DNA of 64,000 nt. It comes from Thauera sp. K11. GTDB lineage: Bacteria > Pseudomonadota > Gammaproteobacteria > Burkholderiales > Rhodocyclaceae. A program made the translations under genes and the position numbers. The DNA lies in assembly GCF_002354895.1 (NCBI RefSeq), contig NZ_CP023439.1, forward strand, positions 2,356,001-2,420,000. The letters are read 5' to 3'. The notes below the pieces were generated by a model that was not told where the DNA came from, made no database searches, and saw only the letters and a list, made by a program, of their open reading frames with translations. How positions within the stretch are numbered: position 1 is the first letter of the stretch; each line of letters starts with the position of its first letter. Below are positions 1 to 10,239 of this stretch, in pieces.

Positions 1-61
1 TCCAGACGGCCGGCCAGGACGGGCCGAAGAGTTCGGCAACCGGTTGCAGCAATGCTTCCAT
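1..61 (-). CDS. nuoH: NADH-quinone oxidoreductase subunit H, N-terminal end only
   Basis: Only the first 20 codons lie in the window, reading leftward off the edge. They translate to [20 protein letters not shown], which resembles the start of NuoH, the membrane subunit of complex I next to the quinone site. The ATG shares one base with the nuoG stop codon (TGATG), so translation is probably coupled to nuoG. The call rests on this short match and on the conserved nuo gene order. Confidence 0.8.
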   Translation of the reverse strand, partial: MEALLQPVAELFGPSWPAVW

Positions 62-2390
62 CAGACACGCTCCACGCTGAGTAGGCCGCTCATCGGTCCG
101 AGCGCTGCCGTGGCGATGTGTGCCGCGGCGATCCGGACGCAGCCCGGCGCCACGCCCTCGTCGGCCACGGCGACGATCTCGATCTGCCCCGCACCCTTGA
201 CGCGAATCCTGTCGCCCGCCGACAGGCCGAGCCCGGCCAGCGTCGTGCCGGCCATGCGGGCCGACGGCGCTGCAGCGTCACGCGTCTTCTGCAAGGCCGG
301 CGCGCGACGCACCAGCGGATCGGCGAAGTAGATGGGCACGTCGGCAACCCGCTCCAACCCGTTGCCAGGTACGGCCGGTACCGAAGGCGAGGCCAGTTCC
401 AGGCCGTTGTCGAGCCTAGAAGCGAAATCGGAACCGAGCGCATCGGCTCGCACGGATTCCGAATCGGCGTACTCGAACCCTTCGGCCTGCAGCAGATTGC
501 CGAGCACGCGGAGCACTTTCCATCCAGGCCGGTTTTCCCCGAGCGGCCGTGCGACGGCATTGAAACTCTGAGCCCGACCCTCGCAATTCACGAAGGTGCC
601 GGACGTCTCCGTAAAGGGCGCGATCGGCAGCAGCACGTCGGCCACCTCGCGAAGCGAAGGCGACGCGAAAGCCGTCAAGGCGACGACCAACTGTGCCGAG
701 GACAGCGCGCTCATTGCCGCCGCGGGATTCGCGTGATCGAGGTCCGGCTCGAGACCCAGGAGAACGTAAGCCTTGCGAGGCTGTTCGATCATCGTCCGCG
801 CGTTCAGCCCGCCCGCCGTCGGCACGGCGCCGGCGAGATAACCGCCCATGCTGTTGGCAGCCTCGCCGATCGTACCGGCGCTGCCGCCGGCCAGGCGGGC
901 GATCTCCTGGGCGAGCAGTTCGAGCTGGGCCGCCTGCTCATGCTGCGAGGCGAGATTCCCCAGCCACACTGCAACCTTGCTGCCGCCGGCCAGGCTTCTC
1001 GCGATCTCGCGCGCATCGTCGGAAACCGTCTGCGGCAGCATCGCACGCACGGATTCGGCAGGCTCCGCGCCCTTTTCCGCAGCCAGCGCCACGACGACCT
1101 GCGCCAGCACCGGCACCATCTGCGACGGCGCGACGAGCGAGCGGTGGCGCACGGGAATCAGCCACTCTTCGGCGTTCGGGCCGATCGCGCTCACATGCAG
1201 GCCGCGCTTGGCCGCCTGACGCACACGTTGCGCCAACAGCGGCGCATCCTTGCGCAGGAAGCTGCCGACGACCAGGAGACGGTTCAGTTCTCCCACCGAC
1301 GCAACCGGCATGCCCAGCCACGGCGCACCCTTGCGGCCGCCGTCGGCGCTGAAGTCCGACTGCCGCAGACGGAAATCCACGTTGTCCGAGCCCAGGGCGC
1401 GGACGAACTTCTGCAGCAGATGAAGCTCTTCGACGGTCGAGTGCGGCGACGCGAGGGCGCCGATCGAGGACGGTCCGAAATCGCGGGCGACGTCACGCAG
1501 ACCGGTCGCCACGAATTCGAGCGCACGCTGCCAGTCGGTCGGCTTCCATTCCCCGCCCTGCTTGATCATCGGCGTCGTCAGGCGATCCTCGCCGTTCAGC
1601 GCGTCATAGGAAAAACGGTCCTTGTCCGACAGCCAGCACTCGTTGATCTCCTCGTTGTCGAGGGGCAGCACGCGCTTCACCACGTCATGCTTGGTCTGGA
1701 CGATCAGGTTGGAGCCGAGCGAATCGTGCGGGCTCACCGACTTGCGGCGCGACAGCTCCCACGTCCGCGCCGCGAAGCGGAAGGGCTTCGAAGTCAGGGC
1801 GCCGACCGGGCACAGGTCGATGATGTTTCCTGAAAGCTCCGAATCGACGGTCTTCTCGATGAAGGGCATGATCTCCGCGTGCTCGCCGCGGAAAGCCTGT
1901 CCGAGTTCCATCTCCCCGGCAATCTCGGCGGTGAAGCGAACGCAGCGGGTGCAATTGATGCACCGCGTCATGTCCGTCGCCACCAGGGAGCCGAGATTCT
2001 TGTTGAAGACGACGCGCTTTTCTTCCTCGTAGCGGGAGGCGCTCGCCCCGTAGCCCACGGCAAGGTCCTGCAACTGGCACTCGCCGCCCTGATCGCAGAT
2101 CGGGCAATCGAGCGGGTGGTTGATCAGGAGGAACTCCATCACGCCCTTCTGCGCCTTGACCGCCTGCTCGGAATGCGTCCACACCTTCATTCCGTTGGTG
2201 ACCGGCGTCGCACAGGCGGGAAGCGGCTTGGGCGCCTTCTCCACCTGCACCAGGCACATCCGGCAGTTTGCCGCGATGGAAAGTTTCTTGTGGTAGCAGA
2301 AGTGCGGAATGTACGCACCTGCAGCCGCCGCAGCATCCATGACGGTGCTGCCGTCCTGGACCTGGACCTGCTTGCCGTCGATTTCGATCT

Positions 2391-2397
<7 letters not shown>
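61..2397 (-). CDS. nuoG: NADH-quinone oxidoreductase subunit G
   Basis: Iron-sulfur subunit of the peripheral arm of respiratory complex I, passing electrons from the NADH module toward quinone. The 778-residue protein starts with a ferredoxin-like 2Fe-2S domain (cysteines 34, 45, 48 and 62 in the C-x10-C-x2-C-x13-C pattern). A His/Cys cluster follows ([14 protein letters not shown]), then a 4Fe-4S motif (CINCTRC with a later CPVGAL), and the C-terminal two thirds is a molybdopterin-oxidoreductase-like fold that in complex I binds no cofactor. Length is normal for the family. It overlaps the nuoF stop by a few bases and is followed by nuoH. Confidence 0.97.
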
Positions 2398-3706
<1,309 letters not shown>

Positions 3707-3710
<4 letters not shown>

Positions 3711-4186
3711 TTCTTGTCCAGCTCGGCGAGCAGTTGGTCGATCTTCTCGGTGGTCATCCAGCTGCACATGTGGTGGTTATTCACCAGCAGCACCGGTGCG
3801 TCGCCGCAGGCACCCATGCACTCGCCTTCCCTCAGCGTGAACTTTCCGTCCGGCGTCGTCTCGTTGAAGCCGATCCCGAGCTTCTTCCTGACGTAGTCGG
3901 CGGCGTGCACGCCGCCGGAGAGCGCACAGGGCAGATTCGTGCAGACCGTGATCTTGTGCCGCCCGACCGGCTCGAGATCGTACATGTTGTAGAAACTCGC
4001 GACCTCGTACGCCGCTATCGCAGGCATGCCGAGATAGCTGGCGACGAACTCGATGACTTCCTTTCGCAGCCACCCCTTCTCAACCTGGGCGATACGCAAG
4101 GCGGCCATCACGGCAGACTGCTTCTGGTCTGCCGGATACTTGGCGATCTCGCGATCAATCTGTTGCAGCGATTCCTGGCTCAGCAT
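3707..4186 (-). CDS. nuoE: NADH-quinone oxidoreductase subunit E
   Basis: The 24-kDa thioredoxin-fold 2Fe-2S subunit of complex I (cluster N1a), partner of NuoF. The protein is 159 aa, beginning [18 protein letters not shown]. The cluster ligands are seen in [11 protein letters not shown] and [11 protein letters not shown]. The frame stays open well upstream of 4186, but that part shadows nuoD, so the internal ATG is taken as the start. It is separated from nuoD by 53 bases, the largest gap in the operon, and its stop overlaps the nuoF start. Confidence 0.96.
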
Positions 4187-4239
4187 TTCGTTTTCGTCTT
4201 CCGGGTTGCCTGCTGAAACTGGCTGTCGTCCTGACGCGC

Positions 4240-5493
4240 CTATCGGTCGATTTCGCCGAACACGACATCCATCGTGCCGATGATCGCCACCACGTCGGCA
4301 ATCATGTGGCCGCGGGCGATGTCGTCCATTGCCGCAAGATGCGCGTAACCAGGCGCACGGAGCTTGAGTCGGTAAGGCTTGTTCGCACCGTCCGAAATCG
4401 CATAGACGCCGAACTCGCCCTTCGGGTGCTCGACCGCGGCATAGACTTCGCCCTTCGGAACATGCATTCCCTCGGTGAAGAGCTTGAAGTGATGGATCAG
4501 CTCTTCCATGTTCGACTTCATCAACTCGCGCGACGGCGGGGCGACCTTGTAATTGTCGGTGATCACCGGCCCCGGATTCTTGCGCAGCCAGTCGATGCAC
4601 TGCTTGATGATCCGGTTCGACTGCCGCATTTCTTCCATGCGGCAGAGATAACGGTCGTAGCAGTCGCCGTTCTTCCCGACCGGGATGTCGAAATCCAGGC
4701 GATCGTAGACTTCATAGGGCTGCTTCTTGCGCAAGTCCCAGGCCACCCCCGACCCGCGCAGCATCGCTCCGCTGAACCCCCACGCCAGCGCCTGCTCGGG
4801 CGAAACGACGCCGATGCCCACCGTACGCTGCTTCCAGATGCGGTTGTCTGTCAGCAGGGTTTCGTATTCGTCGCAATAGGTGGGGAAGCGGTTGGTGAAG
4901 TCCTCGAGGAAGTCGAGCAACGATCCTTCGCGTGCAGCATTCACCTCGGCGACGGTCTTGGCGTTGCGGAACTTGTTGACTTCGTATTTCGGCATGCGAT
5001 CGGGCAGATCGCGGTACACCCCGCCGGGGCGATAGTAGGCCGCATGCATCCGCGCCCCCGACACCGCCTCGTAGGCGTCCATCAGGTCTTCGCGCTCGCG
5101 GAAGGTGTAGAGCACCATCGTCATTGCGCCGATGTCCAGCGCGTGCGTGCCGATGTTCAGCAGGTGGTTGAGGACCCGGGTGACTTCATCGAACATCACG
5201 CGAATGTACTGCGCCCTGAGCGGCACCTCGACGCCGAGCAGGCGCTCGATCGCCATGCAGTACGCGTGCTCGTTGCACATCATCGACACGTAGTCGAGAC
5301 GGTCCATGTACGGCACCGACTGGACCCAGGTCCGCGTCTCCGCCAGTTTCTCTGTCCCGCGATGCAGCAGGCCGATGTGCGGGTCGGCGCGTTCCACGAC
5401 CTCGCCGTCGAGTTCCAGGACGAGCCGCAGCACGCCATGCGCGGACGGATGCTGGGGGCCGAAGTTGATCGTGTAATTGCGGATTTCAGCCAT
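4240..5493 (-). CDS. nuoD: NADH-quinone oxidoreductase subunit D
   Basis: The 49-kDa subunit of complex I, related to NiFe-hydrogenase large subunits and forming part of the quinone pocket. From the ATG at 5493 ([20 protein letters not shown]) the protein has 417 residues, the standard length. The family hallmark [13 protein letters not shown] is near the N-terminus, and the C-terminus ends with the conserved [11 protein letters not shown]. The start lies inside the end of nuoC (8-base overlap). A longer in-frame start exists upstream but would add non-homologous sequence. Confidence 0.97.
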   Translation of the reverse strand: MAEIRNYTINFGPQHPSAHGVLRLVLELDGEVVERADPHIGLLHRGTEKLAETRTWVQSVPYMDRLDYVSMMCNEHAYCMAIERLLGVEVPLRAQYIRVMFDEVTRVLNHLLNIGTHALDIGAMTMVLYTFREREDLMDAYEAVSGARMHAAYYRPGGVYRDLPDRMPKYEVNKFRNAKTVAEVNAAREGSLLDFLEDFTNRFPTYCDEYETLLTDNRIWKQRTVGIGVVSPEQALAWGFSGAMLRGSGVAWDLRKKQPYEVYDRLDFDIPVGKNGDCYDRYLCRMEEMRQSNRIIKQCIDWLRKNPGPVITDNYKVAPPSRELMKSNMEELIHHFKLFTEGMHVPKGEVYAAVEHPKGEFGVYAISDGANKPYRLKLRAPGYAHLAAMDDIARGHMIADVVAIIGTMDVVFGEIDR

Positions 5494-6091
5494 GACCGAC
5501 ATCCCCGTAGCTTTCCTCACGCACGATGCGCGGCGTATTCTCTCGCGGCTCGATGGTAACGGGCTGATAAACGACCCTGCCCTGCTCCGGGTCGTAACGC
5601 ATTTCGACATAGCCCGAAATCGGAAAATCCTTGCGGAACGGATGCCCCACGAAACCGTAGTCGGTCAGGATGCGCCGCAGATCGGGATGGCCGGAATACA
5701 TGATTCCATACAGGTCGAACGACTCGCGCTCGTACCAGTTCGCACTCGGCCAGATATCGACGACCGAATCCAGAACGGGGAATTCGTCACTTTCCGCAAA
5801 GACACGCAGACGAACGCGCCAATTGTGGCGAACCGACAGCAGATGCGCACAGGAAGCGAAACGCCGCCCGCTCCATGCACCGTTTCCGTAGGTCGAGAAA
5901 TCGACCCCCGAGATATCCATCAACTGCTCGAAATGCAGATCGGCGTGATCACGCAGCGTGCGTGCAACTCGCAGATAATCCGCAGCAGCGACTTCGATTG
6001 TAATTTCACCCCGATCTGCAGTCAGTGATTGCAGCGATTCACCGAATACATCTTTCAGAGCCTGGATCAGGCGTTCAAGCTTTGGACTCAT
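5486..6091 (-). CDS. nuoC: NADH-quinone oxidoreductase subunit C
   Basis: The 30-kDa peripheral subunit of complex I, 201 aa, stand-alone (not fused to NuoD as in Escherichia coli), which is usual in betaproteobacteria. The signature around [20 protein letters not shown] followed by the [14 protein letters not shown] segment is present. The ATG at 6091 is preceded by TTTGAGGAGAT-like sequence that can act as a ribosome binding site for the next gene region. It sits 15 bases after nuoB and overlaps nuoD. Confidence 0.96.
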   Translation of the reverse strand: MSPKLERLIQALKDVFGESLQSLTADRGEITIEVAAADYLRVARTLRDHADLHFEQLMDISGVDFSTYGNGAWSGRRFASCAHLLSVRHNWRVRLRVFAESDEFPVLDSVVDIWPSANWYERESFDLYGIMYSGHPDLRRILTDYGFVGHPFRKDFPISGYVEMRYDPEQGRVVYQPVTIEPRENTPRIVREESYGDVGHG

Positions 6092-6106
6092 TTGAGGAGA
6101 TACCTG

Positions 6107-6583
6107 TCAGCGCGCAATGGTACTGGTGCGCTTGATCTTGTTCTGCAACTGGATGATGCCGTACACCAGCGCCTCGGCAGTCGGGGGACAGCCTGGAACA
6201 TAAACATCGACAGGCACGATCCGGTCGCAACCTCGAACCACCGAATACGAATAGTGATAGTAACCACCACCGTTGGCACAGGACCCCATCGAGATCACCC
6301 ACCGCGGCTCGGACATCTGGTCGTAGACCTTGCGCAGTGCCGGCGCCATCTTGTTGCACAGGGTACCCGCGACGATCATCAGGTCGGACTGGCGCGGACT
6401 CGGGCGAAACACCACGCCGAACCGGTCGAGGTCATACCGCGCACAGCCCGCGTGGATCATCTCCACCGCACAGCACGCAAGACCGAACGTCATCGGCCAC
6501 AGCGAACCCGTACGCGTCCAGTTGATGACCGCATCCAGGGAAGTCGTGACAAACCCCTCGCGAAATACGCCCTCAATGCTCAT
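6107..6583 (-). CDS. nuoB: NADH-quinone oxidoreductase subunit B
   Basis: Subunit carrying cluster N2, the last iron-sulfur centre before quinone. The 158-aa protein shows the tandem cysteines in [10 protein letters not shown] and the other ligands in GSCANGGG and [10 protein letters not shown]. The start ATG at 6583 gives [17 protein letters not shown], typical for the family. It follows nuoA by 3 bases and precedes nuoC. Confidence 0.97.
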   Translation of the reverse strand: MSIEGVFREGFVTTSLDAVINWTRTGSLWPMTFGLACCAVEMIHAGCARYDLDRFGVVFRPSPRQSDLMIVAGTLCNKMAPALRKVYDQMSEPRWVISMGSCANGGGYYHYSYSVVRGCDRIVPVDVYVPGCPPTAEALVYGIIQLQNKIKRTSTIAR

Positions 6584-6586
6584 GCG

Positions 6587-6961
6587 TTACTCCCAGTCGA
6601 GTGCGCCGTTTTTCCACTCGACGATGTAGCCGATAACCAGAATGGCGAGAAAGACCATTACCGAACCGAAGACGAACATAGCATTCTGCCCGGCTGCGAT
6701 GAATTCCTGAAAAACCGTCGCCCAAGGAAAGAGGAACGCGATCTCAAGATCGAAAAGAATGAAGAGGATTGCAACCAGGTAATAGCGGACGTCGAATTTC
6801 ATGCGGGCGTCCTCGAATGCCTCGAAGCCGCATTCGTACGGGGAATTCTTTTCGCTATCAGGCCGGTACGGCGCCAGGAGGCGCCCAAGAAGGACCGGAA
6901 CAACGCCGATGCCGAGACCAACGAGAATGAACATCAAAACAGGAAAATAGTTTTCCAGCAT
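6587..6961 (-). CDS. nuoA: NADH-quinone oxidoreductase subunit A
   Basis: Small membrane subunit of complex I and first gene of the operon. The 124 residues contain three hydrophobic segments (about 5-28, 62-84 and 92-114) and the conserved [14 protein letters not shown] loop with [20 protein letters not shown] split across the second helix. Length and order match betaproteobacterial nuoA. The operon promoter must lie in the roughly 100 bases between tRNA-Leu and this gene, or upstream of it through read-through from secG and the tRNA. Confidence 0.96.
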   Translation of the reverse strand: MLENYFPVLMFILVGLGIGVVPVLLGRLLAPYRPDSEKNSPYECGFEAFEDARMKFDVRYYLVAILFILFDLEIAFLFPWATVFQEFIAAGQNAMFVFGSVMVFLAILVIGYIVEWKNGALDWE

Positions 6962-6982
6962 GGCTCATTGACCCCCAATTAA

Positions 6983-6996
6983 GGCGGCTTTCCGCC
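6983..6996 (-). promoter_or_regulatory. hairpin in the nuoA leader
   Basis: A perfect inverted repeat (GGCGG, 4-base loop, CCGCC) lies 22 bases upstream of nuoA. On the plus strand it is followed by ATTATTTTTTT, so in that direction it looks like a rho-independent terminator, but no plus-strand gene ends here. On the nuo strand the U-tract would come before the stem, so it should not stop nuo transcription. It could shape the nuo mRNA 5' end or block antisense reading; both are guesses. Confidence 0.45.
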
Positions 6997-7028
6997 GCAT
7001 TATTTTTTTGTTCCGCGCTGCATGGAAA

Positions 7029-7046
7029 CGCCCGCTTTCGCGGGCG
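7029..7046 (-). terminator. hairpin after tRNA-Leu
   Basis: A 7-bp GC stem (CGCCCGC / GCGGGCG, 4-base loop) lies 12 bases beyond the CCA end of tRNA-Leu on the minus strand. It is followed by only three T residues, so it may act as a processing or pausing signal between the tRNA and nuoA rather than a strong terminator. Confidence 0.4.
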
Positions 7047-7058
7047 CCATCCATGATC

Positions 7059-7143
7059 TGGTGCCGACGGTGAGACTCGAACTCACACGGCTTTCGCCAC
7101 TACCCCCTCAAGATAGCGTGTCTACCAATTTCACCACGTCGGC
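7059..7143 (-). tRNA. tRNA-Leu (anticodon GAG)
   Basis: An 85-nt leucine tRNA with long variable arm, read on the minus strand. The acceptor arms GCCGACG and CGTCGGC pair and the CCA end is encoded. The D-loop holds TTGGTAGA, the T-loop GTTCGAGTC. The anticodon stem CTATC/GGTAG encloses the loop TTGAGGG, giving anticodon GAG, which reads CUC and CUU. It sits between secG and nuoA, an arrangement I know from other betaproteobacteria. Confidence 0.96.
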
Positions 7144-7212
7144 TTCAACGTTCATTTAAGCGTGTGGATTATACGACGATTTGCGCGGTGCGCAAAGACT
7201 TCGACCGGCCGC

Positions 7213-7572
7213 TCACTTGGGGATTGCCTGGGCCTTCGAGTCGTCCGCGGGCGCCGCGGGCGGAGCCGGCACTGCATCCTGGGCGGGCTGGGACTGCACG
7301 CCATGCATGACGCTGGCAGGAGCCGTCGACCTGTTGCTCGCCAGATAGCTCAGGCCGAGACTGGTCAGGAAGAAGACCGTGGCAAGCACGGCCGTGGTAC
7401 GGCTCAGGAAGTTGGCAGACCCCGACGAACCGAACAGGCTGCCGGAAGCGCCGCTGCCGAAGGCCGCCCCCATGTCGGCCCCCTTGCCGTGCTGGATGAG
7501 AACCAAACCGATGACGCCGAGGCCGACGAGCACGTGAACCGTGAGGACGAAAGGGAAAAGAAAATTTGTCAT
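7213..7572 (-). CDS. secG: protein translocase subunit SecG
   Basis: Small membrane partner of SecY/SecE that assists preprotein export. From the ATG at 7572 (MTNFLFPFVLTVHVLVG) the protein is 119 aa with two hydrophobic helices (about 3-25 and 50-74). The conserved loop between them reads LIQHGKGADMGAAFGSGASG. The C-terminal tail is Ala/Pro/Gln-rich and low-complexity. A TTG two codons earlier is possible but less likely. It follows tpiA directly and precedes tRNA-Leu, the common tpiA-secG-tRNA-nuo order. Confidence 0.94.
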   Translation of the reverse strand: MTNFLFPFVLTVHVLVGLGVIGLVLIQHGKGADMGAAFGSGASGSLFGSSGSANFLSRTTAVLATVFFLTSLGLSYLASNRSTAPASVMHGVQSQPAQDAVPAPPAAPADDSKAQAIPK

Positions 7573-7605
7573 TGCCAACCTTCAGAAGAAAATATGTGTT
7601 CCGTT

Positions 7606-8340
7606 TCAAGCGTTTGCAGCGGCGCGGCAGATGGCCACGAAGTCTTCCGCAACCAGCGATGCCCCCCCGATGAGCCCGCCGTCGACATCTGCCGTCGCGA
7701 ACAGTTCGGCCGCGTTCTGCGGCTTCACGCTACCGCCGTAGAGGATGGGCACGGCTCGACCATCGACGCCATGGCGCTGCAGCCATGCACGGATCGCGCC
7801 GTGCGCGTCGCCCGCCTGCTCGGCCGTGGCCGAACGGCCCGTCCCGATGGCCCAGACCGGCTCGTAGGCCAGCACGATCCGCCCCATCGCCTCCGGTCCG
7901 AGCGCGTCGAGCACCGCGGCGAGCTGGGCGCCGATGACATCCATGACGCGGCCGGCATCGCGCTCGGCAAGCGTCTCGCCCACACAGACGATGGGGGTCA
8001 CTCCGGCCGCCAGCGCAGCCGATGCCTTTCGCCCCACCATGGAGTCATCCTCCCCGAACAGGGCCCGCCGTTCCGAATGCCCGACGATGGCGTACGAGCA
8101 GCCGAACTCGCGCAACATCGCCGCGCTGACTTCCCCCGTATAGGCGCCCGCGGCATACTCGCAGACGTCCTGTGCGCCCAGGGCGATTGCCGGGTCCCGT
8201 TGCTGTGCCTGCGCAAGATAGGGGTAGGGGACGCAGACCAGCACGTTCACTCCGGAAACGGGCCCGAGCGCATCCAGGAGCGCGCGGTTCGACGCAAGCC
8301 CGCCGTTCATCTTCCAGTTTCCGGCAACGAGTTTCTTCAC
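7606..8340 (-). CDS. tpiA: triosephosphate isomerase
   Basis: Interconverts dihydroxyacetone phosphate and glyceraldehyde 3-phosphate in glycolysis and gluconeogenesis. Catalytic residues are seen in order: Lys in AGNWKMNGG, His in IVGHSERR and Glu in YEPVWAIGTG, with the phosphate-binding YGGSVKPQN near the end. I place the start at the GTG at 8340 (VKKLVAGNWKMNGG, 244 aa), since the family begins at this point; an in-frame ATG 21 codons upstream would add sequence unlike other TpiA. Next gene is secG. Confidence 0.95.
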   Translation of the reverse strand: MKKLVAGNWKMNGGLASNRALLDALGPVSGVNVLVCVPYPYLAQAQQRDPAIALGAQDVCEYAAGAYTGEVSAAMLREFGCSYAIVGHSERRALFGEDDSMVGRKASAALAAGVTPIVCVGETLAERDAGRVMDVIGAQLAAVLDALGPEAMGRIVLAYEPVWAIGTGRSATAEQAGDAHGAIRAWLQRHGVDGRAVPILYGGSVKPQNAAELFATADVDGGLIGGASLVAEDFVAICRAAANA

Positions 8341-8613
8341 GACGGCTTCCGTGCCCTGAGCGTTAAACCGGACGATTATAGGGCGGCCCCGCAACACCCG
8401 CAAATCTCGGCCCGAGGCATCGACCGCATCGGACGAGCAGCGTCACCGGCACGCGACGCACGGGTTCATCGCCACACTCTTCCGCCTAATCCGCGCCATC
8501 GCACGACATGCCGACCGCACTCACGCGACGACACTCCACGCTTTATCGGCAACCGAGGGCGAAGCAACTTGCAGCGCAGCCTGCATCCGCAACACCTATT
8601 TCGCGGCGAACCA
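8341..8613. other. intergenic region, no gene seen
   Basis: Between tpiA and the rpsT terminator I see no supported coding sequence or RNA. It should hold the tpiA promoter on the minus strand, but no convincing -35/-10 pair stood out. Confidence 0.5.
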
Positions 8614-8645
8614 GACAAAAAAAGCGACCCGCAGGTCGCTTTTCC
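8614..8645 (-). terminator. rho-independent terminator of rpsT
   Basis: On the minus strand, 38 bases after the rpsT stop, an AAGCGACC/GGTCGCTT stem with a small loop is followed by a run of seven T residues. This is a classic intrinsic terminator. Confidence 0.85.
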
Positions 8646-8683
8646 TCTTGCAGGCATGGCCTGCGGCGAGCGGCGCCGATCGA

Positions 8684-8950
8684 TCAGACAGCCATCGCCT
8701 TGACGGCGGCCGACAGGCGGCTCTTGTGGCGAGCGGCCTTGTTCTTGTGGATGATCTTCTTGTCAGCGATGCTGTCGATGGTGCTCATCGAGGTGCGAAA
8801 GACCGACTGAGCCGCCGCCTTGTCGCCACCCGCGATAGCCTTGCGAACGGCTTTGATCGCGGTGCGCAGGCGCGAACGAAGACTGGCGTTGTGAGCGCGA
8901 GCCTTGGTTGCCTGGCGGGCGCGCTTGCGGGCTTGAGCCGAGTTGGCCAT
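8684..8950 (-). CDS. rpsT: 30S ribosomal protein S20
   Basis: Binds 16S rRNA in the small ribosomal subunit. The 88-aa protein begins [20 protein letters not shown], is Arg/Lys/Ala-rich, and has the expected length and C-terminus ([19 protein letters not shown]). The open frame extends further upstream, but the internal ATG at 8950 is the family start. It appears to be a single-gene transcript, since a strong terminator follows it. Confidence 0.97.
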   Translation of the reverse strand: MANSAQARKRARQATKARAHNASLRSRLRTAIKAVRKAIAGGDKAAAQSVFRTSMSTIDSIADKKIIHKNKAARHKSRLSAAVKAMAV

Positions 8951-9086
8951 AACGTGATTCCTGAATTGGTGGGTTTTCGAAAACGCGTAAGTATATCCGC
9001 CGGCAAATGGCCGTGCAAGCGCGATTTTGCTCCCCCGTGGAGAGCCCATGGACTTTCCGGACCCGCGGCAGGTGATCCGCCTGAAA

Positions 9087-10085
9087 TCAGGAGCGCAGAT
9101 GCACCGCCCGCGCCAGTTCCACCACCGACAGCGGCGCACAGCCTTCCGACTTGTTGCTGAGCGTGACGAAGGCATTCCGGCCCGCACCCACGGTGCCGGC
9201 AATCACGCGCGCCAGCTCGGCGCGCGTTTCCAGGTCCGGGTCCACCAGCCGGTCATACGGCGCGTACTGCCGACGCGCCTTTTCGTAACCGAAAGCGCCG
9301 TGCAGCGGGTTGAGGTTCCAGCGGCACACCAGCGGCCCGGGCCACAGCGCGCGCAAGACGGGAAGCTGTTCGGCGATGCGCGGCATCTTGGCGTGCAGGC
9401 TCATGCAGTAGGTCGCGCCGCTGTCGCGCAGTGCCTGGGTGAAGGCCGGCATCAGCCACTGGGGATCGCGCACTTCCACAGCCACCACGCCGTCGGGCGC
9501 CGCAGCGCGCAGATCGGAGATGGCAGACAACATGACGTGCAGCCTGGCGATCAGTTCGGGCATCCGCCCCAGCCAGACGGGCGGAAGCGGACTGATCTGG
9601 AACACCAGCGCACCAAGCTTCTCCCGCAGTCCGGCCAGCGCGGGCTCGACGAAGTCGCGCATGGCCGGACCGGGCGCCAGGAAATCCGCATTTGGCTGCC
9701 GGCCGCGGCCGGATTCGTCGCGCAGCAGCGCATCCGTCACCTTGTTCGGCGCCTTGACCACGAAGCGGAAATCCGCCGGCACCTGCGCAGCGTAGGCCGC
9801 GAACTGGGCCGCACTCAGCGGCCGGTAGAAGCTGCGGTCGAGGCCGACGGTGCGGAACAGCGGGTATTGCGCATACGCCGCCAGTCCGTGGCGGGACAGC
9901 GCGGCATCCGGGTAATCGCGCTTCCACACGATGCCGGCCCAGCCGGGGTAGTTCCAGGACGAGGTGCCGAAACGCAGCCTCGCCGGCAAGGCGGCGGCGA
10001 GGTCGCACAGCGCCGGGTCGGGCGGGGCTGCTTCGACCACGGGCGGTGGAGCCTCCGCGGCATCGGGAAATAGCGAGTTCTGCAT
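9087..10085 (-). CDS. DUF72 (YecE-like) TIM-barrel protein
   Basis: Member of the DUF72 family, a TIM-barrel fold with no established biochemical activity that I can name. From the ATG at 10085 ([15 protein letters not shown]) the protein is 332 aa. The family hallmarks are the N-terminal [12 protein letters not shown], the [12 protein letters not shown] segment, [13 protein letters not shown], and the C-terminal [20 protein letters not shown]. The frame stays open upstream, but that part has no similarity and runs over the divergent helicase gene's promoter. It is divergent from that gene. Confidence 0.85.
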   Translation of the reverse strand: MQNSLFPDAAEAPPPVVEAAPPDPALCDLAAALPARLRFGTSSWNYPGWAGIVWKRDYPDAALSRHGLAAYAQYPLFRTVGLDRSFYRPLSAAQFAAYAAQVPADFRFVVKAPNKVTDALLRDESGRGRQPNADFLAPGPAMRDFVEPALAGLREKLGALVFQISPLPPVWLGRMPELIARLHVMLSAISDLRAAAPDGVVAVEVRDPQWLMPAFTQALRDSGATYCMSLHAKMPRIAEQLPVLRALWPGPLVCRWNLNPLHGAFGYEKARRQYAPYDRLVDPDLETRAELARVIAGTVGAGRNAFVTLSNKSEGCAPLSVVELARAVHLRS

Positions 10086-10170
10086 GATTGATGGGGAACC
10101 GACAGGCACCTCACAGCCTCCGGACGAGCCTCTCTCACGCAAGGGGAAAGGAAGCTCCCGGGATGGCAGC

Positions 10171-10204
10171 TTGGGGCAACTCGGCGAACCGGTCCCTATA
10201 TAAT
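10171..10204 (+). promoter_or_regulatory. possible promoter of the EndoQ-UvrD fusion gene
   Basis: A TATAAT hexamer at 10199-10204 lies 36 bases before the ATG of the plus-strand gene. The best upstream match TTGGGG at 10171 gives a 22-base spacer, too long for a standard sigma-70 promoter, so only the -10 box is convincing. Confidence 0.35.
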
Positions 10205-10239
10205 TCCGGCAATTGTATAGAGGCAAGGCCAGACCCGTC

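Noticed and set aside
118..1833. Plus-strand open frame of 571 codons opposite nuoG
   Set aside because: It mirrors a complete, well-conserved nuoG; the translation is Arg/His-rich and low-complexity, as typical of antisense frames in high-GC DNA.
6983..6996. Rho-independent terminator for nuo
   Set aside because: The U-tract is on the wrong side for the minus-strand operon; kept only as a leader hairpin.
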